Source: Campylobacterales bacterium
GTDB lineage: Bacteria > Campylobacterota > Campylobacteria > Campylobacterales > Sulfurimonadaceae
DNA length: 64,000 nucleotides
Assembly (NCBI GenBank): GCA_026390115.1
Contig: JAPLGO010000016.1
Span: forward strand, 1-64,000
Direction of reading: 5' to 3'
Made by a program: the position numbers and the translations under genes. Every line of letters starts with the position of its first letter. The stretch's first letter is position 1. The notes beneath the pieces were generated by a model. It had not been told where the DNA came from. It saw nothing but the letters and a program-made list of their open reading frames with translations, and ran no database searches. This document shows positions 45,831-53,927 of the stretch, one piece after another.

Positions 45831-46313
45831 ATGAAAAAAAGTGAATACAAAGCGTTGATAGCAGTGTTGTTGGCTGAAAATAGCCGTTTAAAAGAAGCTA
45901 AAAAAGCAGAGGAAAAACCTGTATTTAAAAGCTTCAATGAGCGATTTCTATATGCTTTTAAAGCTCTGAATGAAGCAAAGCAAAGTATCCCCCGTAAGAT
46001 AGGCAAAAAAGGAATATATTATAAAGATAACATTTATACCTTTGATGGCTATGAGGAGTATCAGGGCGAAATAGTGGATGTTGTGGAAGGTGATGGGGTT
46101 TTATTCTTTTATATAAACGATAAGTTTATTAGTTTTAGTCACTTGCAGGCAGAGAATAATTCAAGACATAAAACATTTGCCCAAAAGATACAAGAGAAAG
46201 AAGATTACAGAGACATGCAGGAAGAGAGAAAAAACACAAGAGAATCTAGAAAAAAACTATATGCCTCCGTTGAGGACTTTTTTAAAGCTATGAATAAGGC
46301 GAAGAGCAATTAG
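45831..46313 (+). CDS. First early protein, resembles MuA C-terminal barrel
   Basis: 160-aa protein. After a coiled N-terminus (MKKSEYKALIAVLLAENSRL) comes RKIGKKGIYYKDNIYTFDGY, VDVVEGDGVLFFYINDKFIS and HKTFAQKIQEKE. This is the same order as the C-terminal beta-barrel region of the MuA in this window (RVGKKGISYDGCNYADIELV, LVYNKNMEFVCIAVDEEHRG). No DDE residues are present. A free-standing transposase-barrel-like protein could act on transposase or DNA ends. AAAGGA lies 7-8 nt before the ATG. It ends overlapping a convergent small gene by 4 bp. Confidence 0.7.
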   Translation: MKKSEYKALIAVLLAENSRLKEAKKAEEKPVFKSFNERFLYAFKALNEAKQSIPRKIGKKGIYYKDNIYTFDGYEEYQGEIVDVVEGDGVLFFYINDKFISFSHLQAENNSRHKTFAQKIQEKEDYRDMQEERKNTRESRKKLYASVEDFFKAMNKAKSN

Positions 46314-46594
46314 CTCTTCTCTTCTAGCCTTTTATAGAGCGTTTGAATAAAATCATAATATATTTGATTTGTATCGTATAAAAGATCCATATATCCAATA
46401 ATAGTATCGGTCTCATCGATAGAATCAGCTTTTATTTTAGCTGTATCAGGCTCATCCTCTTCTGTCATATTTAGATGAAAATATGAAATTACAGTTCTTA
46501 AAAACTTTTCATCACCATCTCTAAATGTAGAGTAAGTAGAAATTAACTCTGTTTGCATTTTTTCTATCTCTTCTAGTTGTTGTTTCATATCCAT
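46310..46594 (-). CDS. Small acidic protein, antisense within the early region
   Basis: 94-aa acidic helical protein (KQQLEEIEKMQTELISTYST, TEEDEPDTAKIKADSIDETD). It is the only leftward gene between the early promoter and the late block. It is divergent from the antirepressor gene and convergent with the first early gene. No family is recognised. It may be made in the lysogen, since its promoter would not be under the early operator. Confidence 0.55.
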   Translation of the reverse strand: MDMKQQLEEIEKMQTELISTYSTFRDGDEKFLRTVISYFHLNMTEEDEPDTAKIKADSIDETDTIIGYMDLLYDTNQIYYDFIQTLYKRLEEKS

Positions 46595-46681
46595 CTTTAA
46601 GTCTCCCTATGTTTTTTTGATTTGTTTGCACTTTCATTCTAACACACGGCGACTTAATCGTGAATATTCGGAGGTTTAATC

Positions 46682-47431
46682 GTGAAAAACGAGGTAGTAG
46701 AGTTTTACGGTGAGCAGTTGCTTACCGCCAAAAGTGATGAGGGTGTAGAGTTTGTGGCGATGAAGCCGCTTTGTGAGAATTTGGGCTTGGATTGGTCAGC
46801 ACAACGCCAAAGGTTGCTTAGAGACGAGGTGTTAAAACAAGGCATGGTTATCATAACCACACCTGCAGATAATGGGGGATTAGGTGGTGCTCAAAAGACA
46901 GTTTTCATCCCAACCGAATACCTAAACGGCTGGCTCTTCGGTGTAGATGTCTCACGCCTCAAAGATGAAGCCACAAAAGCGAAGATTATTGTCTATAAAA
47001 AAGAGTGTTATAAGGTGCTCCATAAGCATTGGAACAAAAAAAGCGGTTCACCAAACGAGAGACTTGACAGAGTAGAGTCTATAGTGAGCATGATGAGCGA
47101 GAGTCTTAAACTTCTCTCTGAGAGTGTGAAGATATTGGCAGAGAACCTGAACAGACCTACCAATATTTCGCAGTTTGTGACCATTAACCCACAACTGACA
47201 GATAACAAAAGACGCAAAGAAGAGTTCATTCGATGTGTCATTGACATTCTATCTAATTTTGACGAGGGAATTTCACAAACCGCACTCTTTCACCGCCTAG
47301 AGTTCAGCCAATCAGGGCAAACCAGACGATGGCTTCATGAGGGCGTAGGCACTTGGTGGGATATGTACCAGATTCCGGGAAACGGATACAGATATATCTC
47401 TAAACCAGAAATTGCGGAGATAAACAGCTAA
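46682..47431 (+). CDS. Phage antirepressor, P22_AR/BRO N-terminal domain
   Basis: 249-aa protein. The N-terminal domain carries FVAMKPLCENLGLDWSAQRQRLLRDEVL, the phage P22 antirepressor-N pattern, followed by FIPTEYLNGWLFGVD and VYKKECYKVLHKHW. A coiled middle (about 120-160) and a C-terminal winged-helix-like part (SQTALFHRLEFSQSGQTRRWL) follow. Antirepressors bind or compete with the repressor to favour the lytic cycle. It starts at GTG 46682 with GGAGGT 6 nt upstream. Confidence 0.88.
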   Translation: MKNEVVEFYGEQLLTAKSDEGVEFVAMKPLCENLGLDWSAQRQRLLRDEVLKQGMVIITTPADNGGLGGAQKTVFIPTEYLNGWLFGVDVSRLKDEATKAKIIVYKKECYKVLHKHWNKKSGSPNERLDRVESIVSMMSESLKLLSESVKILAENLNRPTNISQFVTINPQLTDNKRRKEEFIRCVIDILSNFDEGISQTALFHRLEFSQSGQTRRWLHEGVGTWWDMYQIPGNGYRYISKPEIAEINS

Positions 47432-47442
47432 AGGAGAAGCAG

Positions 47443-47544
47443 ATGAATTACAAAGAATATAGATTAATCATAGCCGACTTACTTAAGAAGTACCCGAAGA
47501 TGAGCATCGGATGTTTCGGTAGGCTGCAAAAGGCTTTAAGATGA
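47443..47544 (+). CDS. 33-aa small early protein
   Basis: Starts at ATG 47443 behind AAGGAGAAGC, a strong ribosome-binding site, and ends at TGA 47542-47544, overlapping the next start by 4 bp. The peptide is helical and basic (NYKEYRLIIADLLKKYPKMS). No family is recognised. The tight packing with neighbours supports it as a real gene. Confidence 0.6.
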   Translation: MNYKEYRLIIADLLKKYPKMSIGCFGRLQKALR

Positions 47545-47639
47545 TGGACACGCCACTTTTAGACCTTGCATTTATCACGGTTATGGCGTTTTGCCTTACA
47601 GCAATTGTTTACTCTTTAGATAATCGGGAGGTGTTCTGA
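47541..47639 (+). CDS. 32-aa single-span membrane peptide
   Basis: ATG at 47541 overlaps the previous stop (ATGA). The peptide has one hydrophobic stretch, LLDLAFITVMAFCLTAIVYS, then a charged end DNREVF. Its stop TGA overlaps the next ATG by one base. It is a tiny phage membrane protein of unknown role. Confidence 0.6.
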   Translation: MMDTPLLDLAFITVMAFCLTAIVYSLDNREVF

Positions 47640-47800
47640 TGAATACAGACACAATTTATACATCGTATGTTAACAAGTGAAAAGAGCTAGGCTTAGAACC
47701 AAACTCAAAACGCAATTTGCTGGCAGAGCATAGAGAGCGACATAATGATCATGTAGATATAGTAACCATAAGCCAAATCAGAAAAAGGAGGAGAGATTGA
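47639..47800 (+). pseudogene. Small early gene interrupted by an in-frame TGA
   Basis: ATG 47639 reads MNTDTIYTSYVNK, then TGA, then continues in the same frame as KELGLEPNSKRNLLAEHRER... to a TGA at 47798. The expected residue at the stop is likely Trp (TGG). It could be a point mutation, sequencing error or readthrough. The downstream part is basic, perhaps DNA-binding. It is translationally linked to both neighbours. Confidence 0.6.
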
Positions 47801-48072
47801 GAGAAGAAATAGTAAAGATAATAGTAGCTGCTTCATGTCTGTCATGTAGGAAGTCAACTCTACATGATTTGGATGATGGCAAGATTTATTGTGAAGTGAG
47901 CGGCGATGAGACCAGTGATGATTTTGACTGTCCGGAGTGGGAGTGTAATTTTGACATATTTAATGTTTGCGGTTTTGAGGTGAGAGGTTTAGAGTTGCCG
48001 TCTTTGCTTGAAGCCAAAACTATTGATGATAAAAATATAAATCTTGCTAAAAATATGGGATATACCAAGTGA
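47797..48072 (+). CDS. Cys-containing early protein, unknown
   Basis: 91-aa acidic protein with Cys at SCLSCRKS, KIYCEV, DFDCPEWECN and NVCGF, which could form a small zinc site. TTG 47797 sits 4-5 nt after AAGGAGGAG and overlaps the previous stop. The 3' end overlaps the next gene by 4 bp. No family is recognised; a zinc-ribbon regulator is possible. Confidence 0.65.
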   Translation: MREEIVKIIVAASCLSCRKSTLHDLDDGKIYCEVSGDETSDDFDCPEWECNFDIFNVCGFEVRGLELPSLLEAKTIDDKNINLAKNMGYTK

Positions 48073-48329
48073 TAGAGCAGCTGCTACAAATAGTCGCTGT
48101 GAGCATTTCGCAGATGGCACTCATATTTTTAAAGCATGTGACGGTTCGTGTGATTGTTGCCCAGCAGGTTAAGAAGGCTATGTTTTTTACACTTCTTATG
48201 CAATTAGCTTGGCTCATCAGCAGTGCTCTTGGCATCAATGCACTTTTAGAACATAACTATACGATTGTTGCAGTCTATTTGGCATCTGGTGTGGTTGGCA
48301 CTTGGTTGAATTTTAAGATAAAGGTTTGA
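48069..48329 (+). CDS. Small polytopic membrane protein
   Basis: 86-aa protein with about three hydrophobic segments (LLQIVAVSISQMALIFLKHV; AMFFTLLMQLAWLISSALG; TIVAVYLASGVVGTWLNFKI). It starts at GTG 48069, overlapping the previous stop. The size and topology resemble phage holins or superinfection-exclusion proteins, but a place among early genes argues against a lysis role. The function is unknown. Confidence 0.65.
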   Translation: MIEQLLQIVAVSISQMALIFLKHVTVRVIVAQQVKKAMFFTLLMQLAWLISSALGINALLEHNYTIVAVYLASGVVGTWLNFKIKV

Positions 48330-48331
48330 GG

Positions 48332-48481
48332 ATGAGTAAAGGAGAATTAACACAAAAATTATTAGATTTAATCTGGGCAATGAGTGAAACAGATACTTGT
48401 GAAAAATCTGGGGATGAATGGATATATGTAACTCTTGATGATGGCTCAGAGTTTACAATAAATATCAATAAAGAAAAGTAA
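48332..48481 (+). CDS. 49-aa small acidic protein
   Basis: ATG 48332 is 2 nt past the previous stop, with AAGG about 9 nt upstream. The peptide SKGELTQKLLDLIWAMSETD... ends in a beta-like stretch EWIYVTLDDGSEFTININ. No family is recognised. It is supported by gene packing and sensible composition. Confidence 0.6.
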   Translation: MSKGELTQKLLDLIWAMSETDTCEKSGDEWIYVTLDDGSEFTININKEK

Positions 48482-48544
48482 ACATTTTAAAGCTCTTTTG
48501 TAAGGGCTTTGACATGGGTATTTGTTACCTATAAAGGAGAGAAG

Positions 48545-48826
48545 ATGAGTAAAAACATAAGAGATATGACACTGAGAGAGAGGTTTGAGAGCAAATTGTT
48601 CGGTATTGTGAAGTATGCGAATGCGCATGGAGTTGACCATTCTATTTTGGCAAAAGTGCTAGATGGAAAACTTGACGGAACAAAGGGTCATAGAGGAGGT
48701 AGCACTCGCCGCATTATCGCCCAGCTCAAAGCAGACAAGATTTGGATAGGAAAGCTTCCTTGGGAGATACCACACTCTAAAGAGGAGGGAGAGGATGGAA
48801 CTGCTAACGAGAAAAAAGCTAGTTGA
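48545..48826 (+). CDS. Small HTH-like early regulator
   Basis: 93-aa basic protein. RERFESKLFGIVKYANAHGV, DHSILAKVLDGKLDGT and GGSTRRIIAQLKADKIWIGK suggest a lambda-repressor-like HTH, comparable in place and size to Mu Ner, which damps early transcription just before muA. The ATG at 48545 has AAAGGAGAG upstream and is preferred to a farther in-frame start. Its end overlaps muA by 32 bp. Confidence 0.65.
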   Translation: MSKNIRDMTLRERFESKLFGIVKYANAHGVDHSILAKVLDGKLDGTKGHRGGSTRRIIAQLKADKIWIGKLPWEIPHSKEEGEDGTANEKKAS

Positions 48827-50897
48827 ACAACTTGGCATCAGTAAAATGGCACTCTCAAAGAGGCTTTCAAATACTCCTTTTACACTCATAGAAGACAAAG
48901 GCTCTACAAAGAAAGTTAAAGCCTATACACCCACAGATTTACCAGCAGATTATCAAGCAAAATTAGGCTTGGAAAATACAAAAGAGAGTAAACCCACTCA
49001 CATATCAGTGGCAAAATTCACAAGCATCTATCTTTTAGCACCTCCTGAGAAGCAAAAAACAGCTATCCAAAAGTGCAAACTCATTGAGTTTTACATGAAA
49101 AAAGATAGTAGTGTAAATACTCAAAGCTGGTTAAATCAAACATTGAAACAATCACTTGATTTTGATGAGCTTGGAAGCATATCTCTCAAGCAGCTCTATG
49201 ATTGGTTCAAAAAGTACAGAGAAGCCAAAGCAAAAGGCGTTAATGTTGTAGAGGCTTTCATAGATACTCGCGGTGCGGTTCGAGGTGTAAAAGCTATGAG
49301 CGAAGAGCAAAAAGAGAGTGCCGTGCGGTACTTTTTACGAGCAAACCGCCCGATGATAAGTGAAGTATATAGAAACATGTGTCACACATTCGGCGATACG
49401 ATGCCCTCGTATGATGTGCTAAACAGCTATTACAACGAGTGGAAGCGACTCAATCCGCTTCTTTATGAGTTTAGCAAATCACCGGACAGTGCAAAAAACA
49501 AATATCTCACCGCCTACGGAAGCGAGAGCGAAAAAGCCGCTTATAAAAACCATTATTGGGAGTTAGACAGCACGCCTGCAGATGTGATATGCAGCGACGG
49601 CAAGCGATACACGATTTTGGCAGCTATTGACATCCATACGAGACGACCTGTTTTGCATGTGAGTGAGTCAAGTAGCAGCTACTCCATATCTCAGCTTCTA
49701 CGCAAAGCAATCATAAAGCTTGGCATTCCTGAGAATGTTGTTATTGACAACGGACGGGATTACACCTCCATCCACTTTGAGAGCATATGTATAAACCTCG
49801 GCATAAACATGGTTATCGTGCCTCCCTTTAGTGGTGAGTGTAAACCGCATGTCGAGAGATTTTTTGGAACACTCTCAAGAGAACTGTTTGAGCAGATGCC
49901 CGGTTACATAGGTCACAATGTAGCTCAAAGAGCCGAGATACAAGCCAGAAAATCATTTGCTCATAAAATAGAGTCACAGACAAAGTGGAGAGAAGAGAAA
50001 AAAGTAAAAACAGACGAAGAGAAGCAAGCTTGGCGAGATGCTTGGAAGATAAAAAAAGAGAACCTAGGACTTGAGCTTAGTCTTGTTATCAGTGCAGATG
50101 AGCTTCAAATGTGGTGCGACAACTGGGTCGATAAGATGTATGAGCAGAGGCGACACGGTGGCTTAGATATGAAGCCGATAGACAAATGGAACGCAAACAC
50201 CTCTCCGGTTCAAACCATCCCCGATATACGGATGCTTGATTTACTTCTTGGTGAGAGTGTCACGCGGCGTGTCGGCAAAAAAGGCATCAGTTATGACGGC
50301 TGTAACTATGCCGACATAGAATTGGTTGAACTTACCGGACAATATGTGCACATCATGGCTCCTGAAGATATGGGGCAAATACTTGTTTATAACAAAAATA
50401 TGGAGTTTGTCTGCATAGCCGTAGATGAAGAGCATCGCGGAGAAAACAGGCATTTGGCTAGAAAAGCCAGAAACAAATCACTCGCTCTTATGAAGCAGCT
50501 TGACAAAATTGTCAAAGAAGCTCAGGCTACAAAAGATGTGACCATTATGGATAGGATAGAAGCCGTAAGTGATGCGCGCTCAAGCAAAACATTTGCAGTT
50601 ACAAAGCACACTGAGGCAGTGGACAGACTCATTCAAACAGGCAAAGAGCTTGAAGCTTTCGATGCCAAAGAGCTTGAGAAATCTATCCGCTACGACTTTA
50701 CACAGAAGGATGAAGAGGGTTTACCTCCTAAAGTCCTTGCAAATGGCAGACCGCCGTTTAAAACTTATATGGAACGCTTTATTTGGGTACTCGAACACGA
50801 CGGCGAGTGGAACGATAAAGATGAAAAATTAAAAGATGATAATCCAGAGATATATGAGATGGCATATAGTGATTTTTTGAGAAGAAAAGCTGGATAA
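48795..50897 (+). CDS. Mu-type DDE transposase (MuA)
   Basis: 700-aa transposase that would cut the phage ends and join them to target DNA. The N-terminal winged-helix/HTH parts (ELLTRKKLVEQLGISKMALS) precede the rve catalytic core. The DDE residues are Asp in ELDSTPADVICSDG, Asp in VVIDNGRDYTS and Glu in KPHVERFFGTLSRE. The C-terminal beta-barrel starts at VGKKGISYDGCNY and is followed by a basic coiled tail that contacts MuB. Length is close to Mu MuA (663 aa). It overlaps the upstream regulator and precedes muB by about 80 bp. Confidence 0.95.
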   Translation: MELLTRKKLVEQLGISKMALSKRLSNTPFTLIEDKGSTKKVKAYTPTDLPADYQAKLGLENTKESKPTHISVAKFTSIYLLAPPEKQKTAIQKCKLIEFYMKKDSSVNTQSWLNQTLKQSLDFDELGSISLKQLYDWFKKYREAKAKGVNVVEAFIDTRGAVRGVKAMSEEQKESAVRYFLRANRPMISEVYRNMCHTFGDTMPSYDVLNSYYNEWKRLNPLLYEFSKSPDSAKNKYLTAYGSESEKAAYKNHYWELDSTPADVICSDGKRYTILAAIDIHTRRPVLHVSESSSSYSISQLLRKAIIKLGIPENVVIDNGRDYTSIHFESICINLGINMVIVPPFSGECKPHVERFFGTLSRELFEQMPGYIGHNVAQRAEIQARKSFAHKIESQTKWREEKKVKTDEEKQAWRDAWKIKKENLGLELSLVISADELQMWCDNWVDKMYEQRRHGGLDMKPIDKWNANTSPVQTIPDIRMLDLLLGESVTRRVGKKGISYDGCNYADIELVELTGQYVHIMAPEDMGQILVYNKNMEFVCIAVDEEHRGENRHLARKARNKSLALMKQLDKIVKEAQATKDVTIMDRIEAVSDARSSKTFAVTKHTEAVDRLIQTGKELEAFDAKELEKSIRYDFTQKDEEGLPPKVLANGRPPFKTYMERFIWVLEHDGEWNDKDEKLKDDNPEIYEMAYSDFLRRKAG

Positions 50898-50905
50898 AGA
50901 TTTAA

Positions 50906-50970
50906 CAGATGAGTAAGAGTTCCTCTTACTTATCGCTTAAGTCTTTGGCAAAAAAGACTAATAAAACTAA
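50906..50970 (+). terminator. Two hairpins between muA and muB
   Basis: GATGAGTAAGAG/CTCTTACTTATC (about 50907-50937) and a second stem CTTAAGTCTTT/AAAAGACTAA (about 50938-50966) lie in the 80-bp gap, just before the muB ribosome-binding site AAGGA. They may set the MuA:MuB ratio by attenuation or mRNA stability. Confidence 0.55.
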
Positions 50971-50979
50971 GGATAAGAG

Positions 50980-51684
50980 ATGAAAGAGGAATTTATTACG
51001 ACTGTGAATTATAGCACAATCTATGAGGCGGTGCAAAGCCTAAAGAGCTTGCCGAGAACCGCACCAAAAATGGGTCTTGGTTTTGGACACTTTGGACTTG
51101 GCAAAACATTTTCACTTGAGACGATAGCAGCTCTTGAAAATGCAATCTTATTAAGAGCTGCTCAGACTTGGACGAAGTCAAGCGTTTTGACAGACCTTTG
51201 TGAAGAGCTTGGAGTTGACACAAACGGACACGGACCAATTAAGTATAAAAGAGTGATTGAAGCACTTGTAAGCGAGCCGAGAGTCATTATTGTCGATGAG
51301 ATAGATGCGCTACTCCGCTCAAGCAAATTTGAAGTGCTTGAGATGTTTAGAGATTTTCACGATGAAACAGGTGTGGTTATCTTTTTTGTAGGAATGGAGG
51401 AGAGTAACCGTAAGCTTAAAAAGCATAAACACTTCTATAGCCGAATCGTTGAGTTTGTGGAATTTCAATCTATACACAAAGCAGATATAGAGAAGTTCTG
51501 TTCACTGAGCGATGTACTCATAAAGCCTGATTTAGTTGATTATTTTTACAGAAAATTTCCAAACTTAAGACAAGTAAAAGTACTCCTTATTCGCCTTGAA
51601 AAATATTGTGCATTAAATGACATTGAAGAGGTTGACCTTAAAACTTTTAAAATGAGTGGAGCGGAATATGGCGACAAAAAATAA
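50980..51684 (+). CDS. MuB-like AAA+ ATPase, target-DNA activator
   Basis: 234-aa ATPase. Walker A is FGHFGLGKTFS, Walker B is RVIIVDEIDALL, and sensor 1 lies in GVVIFFVGMEESN. MuB forms filaments on target DNA and stimulates MuA. It is shorter than Mu MuB (312 aa) and lacks its N-terminal HTH, as in many MuB relatives. It is preceded by AAGGA and overlaps the next gene by 17 bp. Confidence 0.92.
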   Translation: MKEEFITTVNYSTIYEAVQSLKSLPRTAPKMGLGFGHFGLGKTFSLETIAALENAILLRAAQTWTKSSVLTDLCEELGVDTNGHGPIKYKRVIEALVSEPRVIIVDEIDALLRSSKFEVLEMFRDFHDETGVVIFFVGMEESNRKLKKHKHFYSRIVEFVEFQSIHKADIEKFCSLSDVLIKPDLVDYFYRKFPNLRQVKVLLIRLEKYCALNDIEEVDLKTFKMSGAEYGDKK

Positions 51685-52249
51685 GACAAACGAACCACTC
51701 AGATACAAAAGAAATTCAAGTGCTCTCAAAAAAGTATGGGATTACATGCGACGCAACCGCACCTTTAGATTTGGCGATGTTGTAATGATTACAGGTGTCA
51801 CACATAGCTATCTAAAAAACATCATCTGGCATCTCTCAAGAGTTGGTTATGTAGAGATGGTTGAGAAGGTTAAGCCTTACAGTTCTACACATTTTACGCT
51901 TATCAAATACACCGGAGTAAAAAGTCCATCCATTATCAACGGCGTCGTATTTGATTACAACTTAGGCAAAGAGATAAAGATAGAGATTACTCCAACGCTC
52001 ACAAAGCTTTTGGCATGTATGACTGATGCGAAGATGAGCAAACACACGATAGCTACAAATGCAGGGGTGAGTTTTGCAGTAGCGAAGAGGTGGTTCACAA
52101 AGTTGAGTGAACGAGAAATCATAAGCGAAATATATCCCATTGAGAGAGTTGACGGAACAAAAGCATTTGTGATTGATTTGGAAAAAGTGGAGCTGCTTAA
52201 AAATGAGATAGAAGCCGGTACTTTTAAAATCAAAGGTGCTTTGTCATGA
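51668..52249 (+). CDS. Winged-helix DNA-binding phage protein
   Basis: 193-aa basic protein with two winged-helix-like units. About 15-75 reads LKKVWDYMRRNRTFRFGDVV / TGVTHSYLKNIIWHLSRVGY, and about 115-170 reads KHTIATNAGVSFAVAKRWFT / SEREIISEIYPIERV. The ATG at 51668 behind GGAGCGGA is preferred over the earlier frame. It is probably a regulator or target-site factor. It overlaps muB and the next gene. Confidence 0.75.
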   Translation: MATKNKTNEPLRYKRNSSALKKVWDYMRRNRTFRFGDVVMITGVTHSYLKNIIWHLSRVGYVEMVEKVKPYSSTHFTLIKYTGVKSPSIINGVVFDYNLGKEIKIEITPTLTKLLACMTDAKMSKHTIATNAGVSFAVAKRWFTKLSEREIISEIYPIERVDGTKAFVIDLEKVELLKNEIEAGTFKIKGALS

Positions 52250-52563
52250 GTGTAGAGTTACTTAAAAAAGCATGTGAACTCTATAGTCAAAGAGAAGTTG
52301 CAAGACGCATAGGTAAAAGTGCTACAACTGTAAATCATATACTCAAAGGCATCTATCCAAAGCCGGAGCCAATTCTAAAAACAGTGAGTGAAGTGTTTGC
52401 AGATTTGGCAGACGAGGAGATAGTTTGTCCGGTTCTAGGAAAGATACACGGTGATGTCTGCCAAAGATACAAAGAGTGGGCGAAGTTGGACAAAGTGCAT
52501 AAAGACAGACTTTACATGCAAGTAAAAGAGAGTTGCAAAAATTGCACAAGGGGCAAAAGATGA
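52246..52563 (+). CDS. HTH protein with C-terminal Cys cluster
   Basis: 105-aa protein. The N-terminal HTH is YSQREVARRIGKSATTVNHI. The C-terminus carries four Cys in VCPVLGKIHGDVCQRY and KESCKNCTRG, a likely zinc site. It overlaps its neighbours by 4 bp at both ends (ATGA). Its role in the phage is unknown; transcription control is likely. Confidence 0.72.
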   Translation: MSVELLKKACELYSQREVARRIGKSATTVNHILKGIYPKPEPILKTVSEVFADLADEEIVCPVLGKIHGDVCQRYKEWAKLDKVHKDRLYMQVKESCKNCTRGKR

Positions 52564-52673
52564 GCTTAGAGTTCGGAATATTTTTAGCTGTGGCAGGGTT
52601 TATTTTGGGGTGGATAGGTGCTGAGGCATTTAGCTACTACGAAGTGCGTAAACGAAAACGCAGACGATGGTAG
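52560..52673 (+). CDS. 37-aa membrane peptide with basic tail
   Basis: Starts ATG 52560 overlapping the previous stop. One span (FGIFLAVAGFILGWIGAEAF) is followed by a strongly basic tail VRKRKRRRW. Spanin- or holin-like topology is possible, but it lies in the early block. It is too small for family assignment. Confidence 0.6.
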   Translation: MSLEFGIFLAVAGFILGWIGAEAFSYYEVRKRKRRRW

Positions 52674-52676
52674 AAG

Positions 52677-52910
52677 ATGAACGAGCTGTGCGAAACCAGA
52701 GAGATGGTTGAGAGGATAAAAGACATCATCTCTAAACGACTTGGAAACATAAAAGTATTTGACTGGCATGTAGCTGATGAGCTTGGAGTGAGTCAAATGA
52801 ACTTAGCAACAATGATAAAGCGAGACAGCCCACCGTTAAAAGAGATTATGCTCTTTTGCAACAAAAACTGGGTTGACCCACTAAGAGTAGTAATAAAAAA
52901 GCATTCCTAG
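52677..52910 (+). CDS. Small HTH protein
   Basis: 77-aa protein with a helix-turn-helix around DWHVADELGVSQMNLATMIK and a CI-like N-terminal helix (VERIKDIISKRLGNIKVF). It resembles the N-terminal half of the S24 repressors here (KRLGNIKVFD versus QELGNKKILDKDIAKALEID in the 38-kb repressor) but lacks the peptidase. It could therefore bind the same operators, as Cro does. It starts 3 nt after the previous stop. Confidence 0.72.
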   Translation: MNELCETREMVERIKDIISKRLGNIKVFDWHVADELGVSQMNLATMIKRDSPPLKEIMLFCNKNWVDPLRVVIKKHS

Positions 52911-52993
52911 AGTGCATATGCACAATATGCACTTTATGGAGTACTTCCAAATTCCATATGCAACCGACGGGTGGCAAAGTAAAAGGTAAAACC

Positions 52994-53110
52994 ATGGGTA
53001 CAAATAAAAAGTTGGCGTTAAGTGTTGCAGCAGCAGCTGTTATTGCAGAAGATAAAAAAAGACAAAAGGAAGCAAAGAAAAATGCTAAAAGTAAAAATCG
53101 CAAAAAATGA
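52994..53110 (+). CDS. 38-aa Lys-rich peptide overlapping the next gene
   Basis: ATG 52994, ending at TGA 53108. An Ala-rich helix (LALSVAAAAVIAEDKKRQK) is followed by a Lys/Asn/Arg tail. It overlaps the following gene start by 29 bp in another frame. AAAAGG is 7-8 nt upstream. The function is unknown. A hairpin GTGCATA/TATGCAC lies before it at about 52915-52935. Confidence 0.5.
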   Translation: MGTNKKLALSVAAAAVIAEDKKRQKEAKKNAKSKNRKK

Positions 53111-53498
53111 AACAGAAGTAAAAGACCCGTCGGCTGAGTTCGCACTCTCTTCGTTTGTAGAGCTTAAGCTAGAAATAGACCTCATGACAAAACGCATGAA
53201 CGAACATAAGGCGGTGCTGATTGAAAAAGCTAGAACGATACTTGGGGATGATGAAGTCTCTACCATAACTTTCAGAGTCGATACAGAGGCGGTTAAAGTA
53301 AGCTTTGGCTGGGATGTAAAGGTAAGCGATGAAGGAGTACTTCAAGAGCTTTTAGGCGAGAGATTTCAAGACCTTGTGACAACAACGGTCAACTTTAAAC
53401 CGGACGAGAAGCTTCGCAAGATGGCACTCGACGATGACGGACTCAAAGCGTGTTTAAGCATAAAAGAGAAAGCTCCAGCAGTAACGGTGGTCAAATAA
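53082..53498 (+). CDS. Hypothetical early phage protein
   Basis: 139-aa protein starting at the ATG 53082 (MLKVKIAKNETEVKDP). A helical N-terminal half (FVELKLEIDLMTKRMNEHKA) precedes a beta-rich half (STITFRVDTEAVKVSFGWDV, DLVTTTVNFKPDEKL). The place after muB is where Mu keeps gam, but the sequence does not show the Gam pattern, so no name is given. It could be another DNA-protection factor. Confidence 0.65.
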   Translation: MLKVKIAKNETEVKDPSAEFALSSFVELKLEIDLMTKRMNEHKAVLIEKARTILGDDEVSTITFRVDTEAVKVSFGWDVKVSDEGVLQELLGERFQDLVTTTVNFKPDEKLRKMALDDDGLKACLSIKEKAPAVTVVK

Positions 53499-53500
53499 TT

Positions 53501-53869
53501 ATGGATAAAAAGAAATATAGAATAGAGCTTGATTCTGGTTTTGAAATGGAGTTGGAAATCAAACAGGATAAAGAAACCGAAGCCATATTACATGAAATGA
53601 ATAATTTTTGGATGAGCGCAAAAGAAAGGCTCAGAGACTCCAATAATTGCATTGCAACAGTGGTGTGTAAGTTGATTGCAGTCGAAGTTATAAGACTTCA
53701 ATGTAGTAATGCCTTTTATGAGAGCACTAAGAGTGTTATAGATGCCTTTGACAAAGGTATTGAAGGCTTTTATAAATTGAATGGTACTGATGGATTGACA
53801 CTTGTTTCCATTGGATGTCCTTTCGATGCAAGAGATTTAGAGCTTACAGTTGTTGAGACAGATGATTAA
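53501..53869 (+). CDS. Hypothetical early phage protein
   Basis: 122-aa protein from ATG 53501, 2 nt after the previous stop. It starts with a beta hairpin (KKYRIELDSGFEMELEIKQD) and is then mainly helical (NFWMSAKERLRDSNNCIATV). No motif is recognised. Its frame is confirmed by packing with its neighbours and normal composition. Confidence 0.6.
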   Translation: MDKKKYRIELDSGFEMELEIKQDKETEAILHEMNNFWMSAKERLRDSNNCIATVVCKLIAVEVIRLQCSNAFYESTKSVIDAFDKGIEGFYKLNGTDGLTLVSIGCPFDARDLELTVVETDD

Positions 53870-53927
53870 AAATAGTTTCATAGAACTTACTTCGGTAGGT
53901 TCTGTTGAGATTATCAAAAGGAAAATT

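Noticed and set aside
47676-47680. UGA read as tryptophan (alternative genetic code)
   Set aside because: Only one case; many genes here end normally in TGA, and a point mutation explains it.
53082-53498. Naming this protein Gam from its position after muB
   Set aside because: The Gam coiled N-terminus and conserved C-terminal pattern are not visible.
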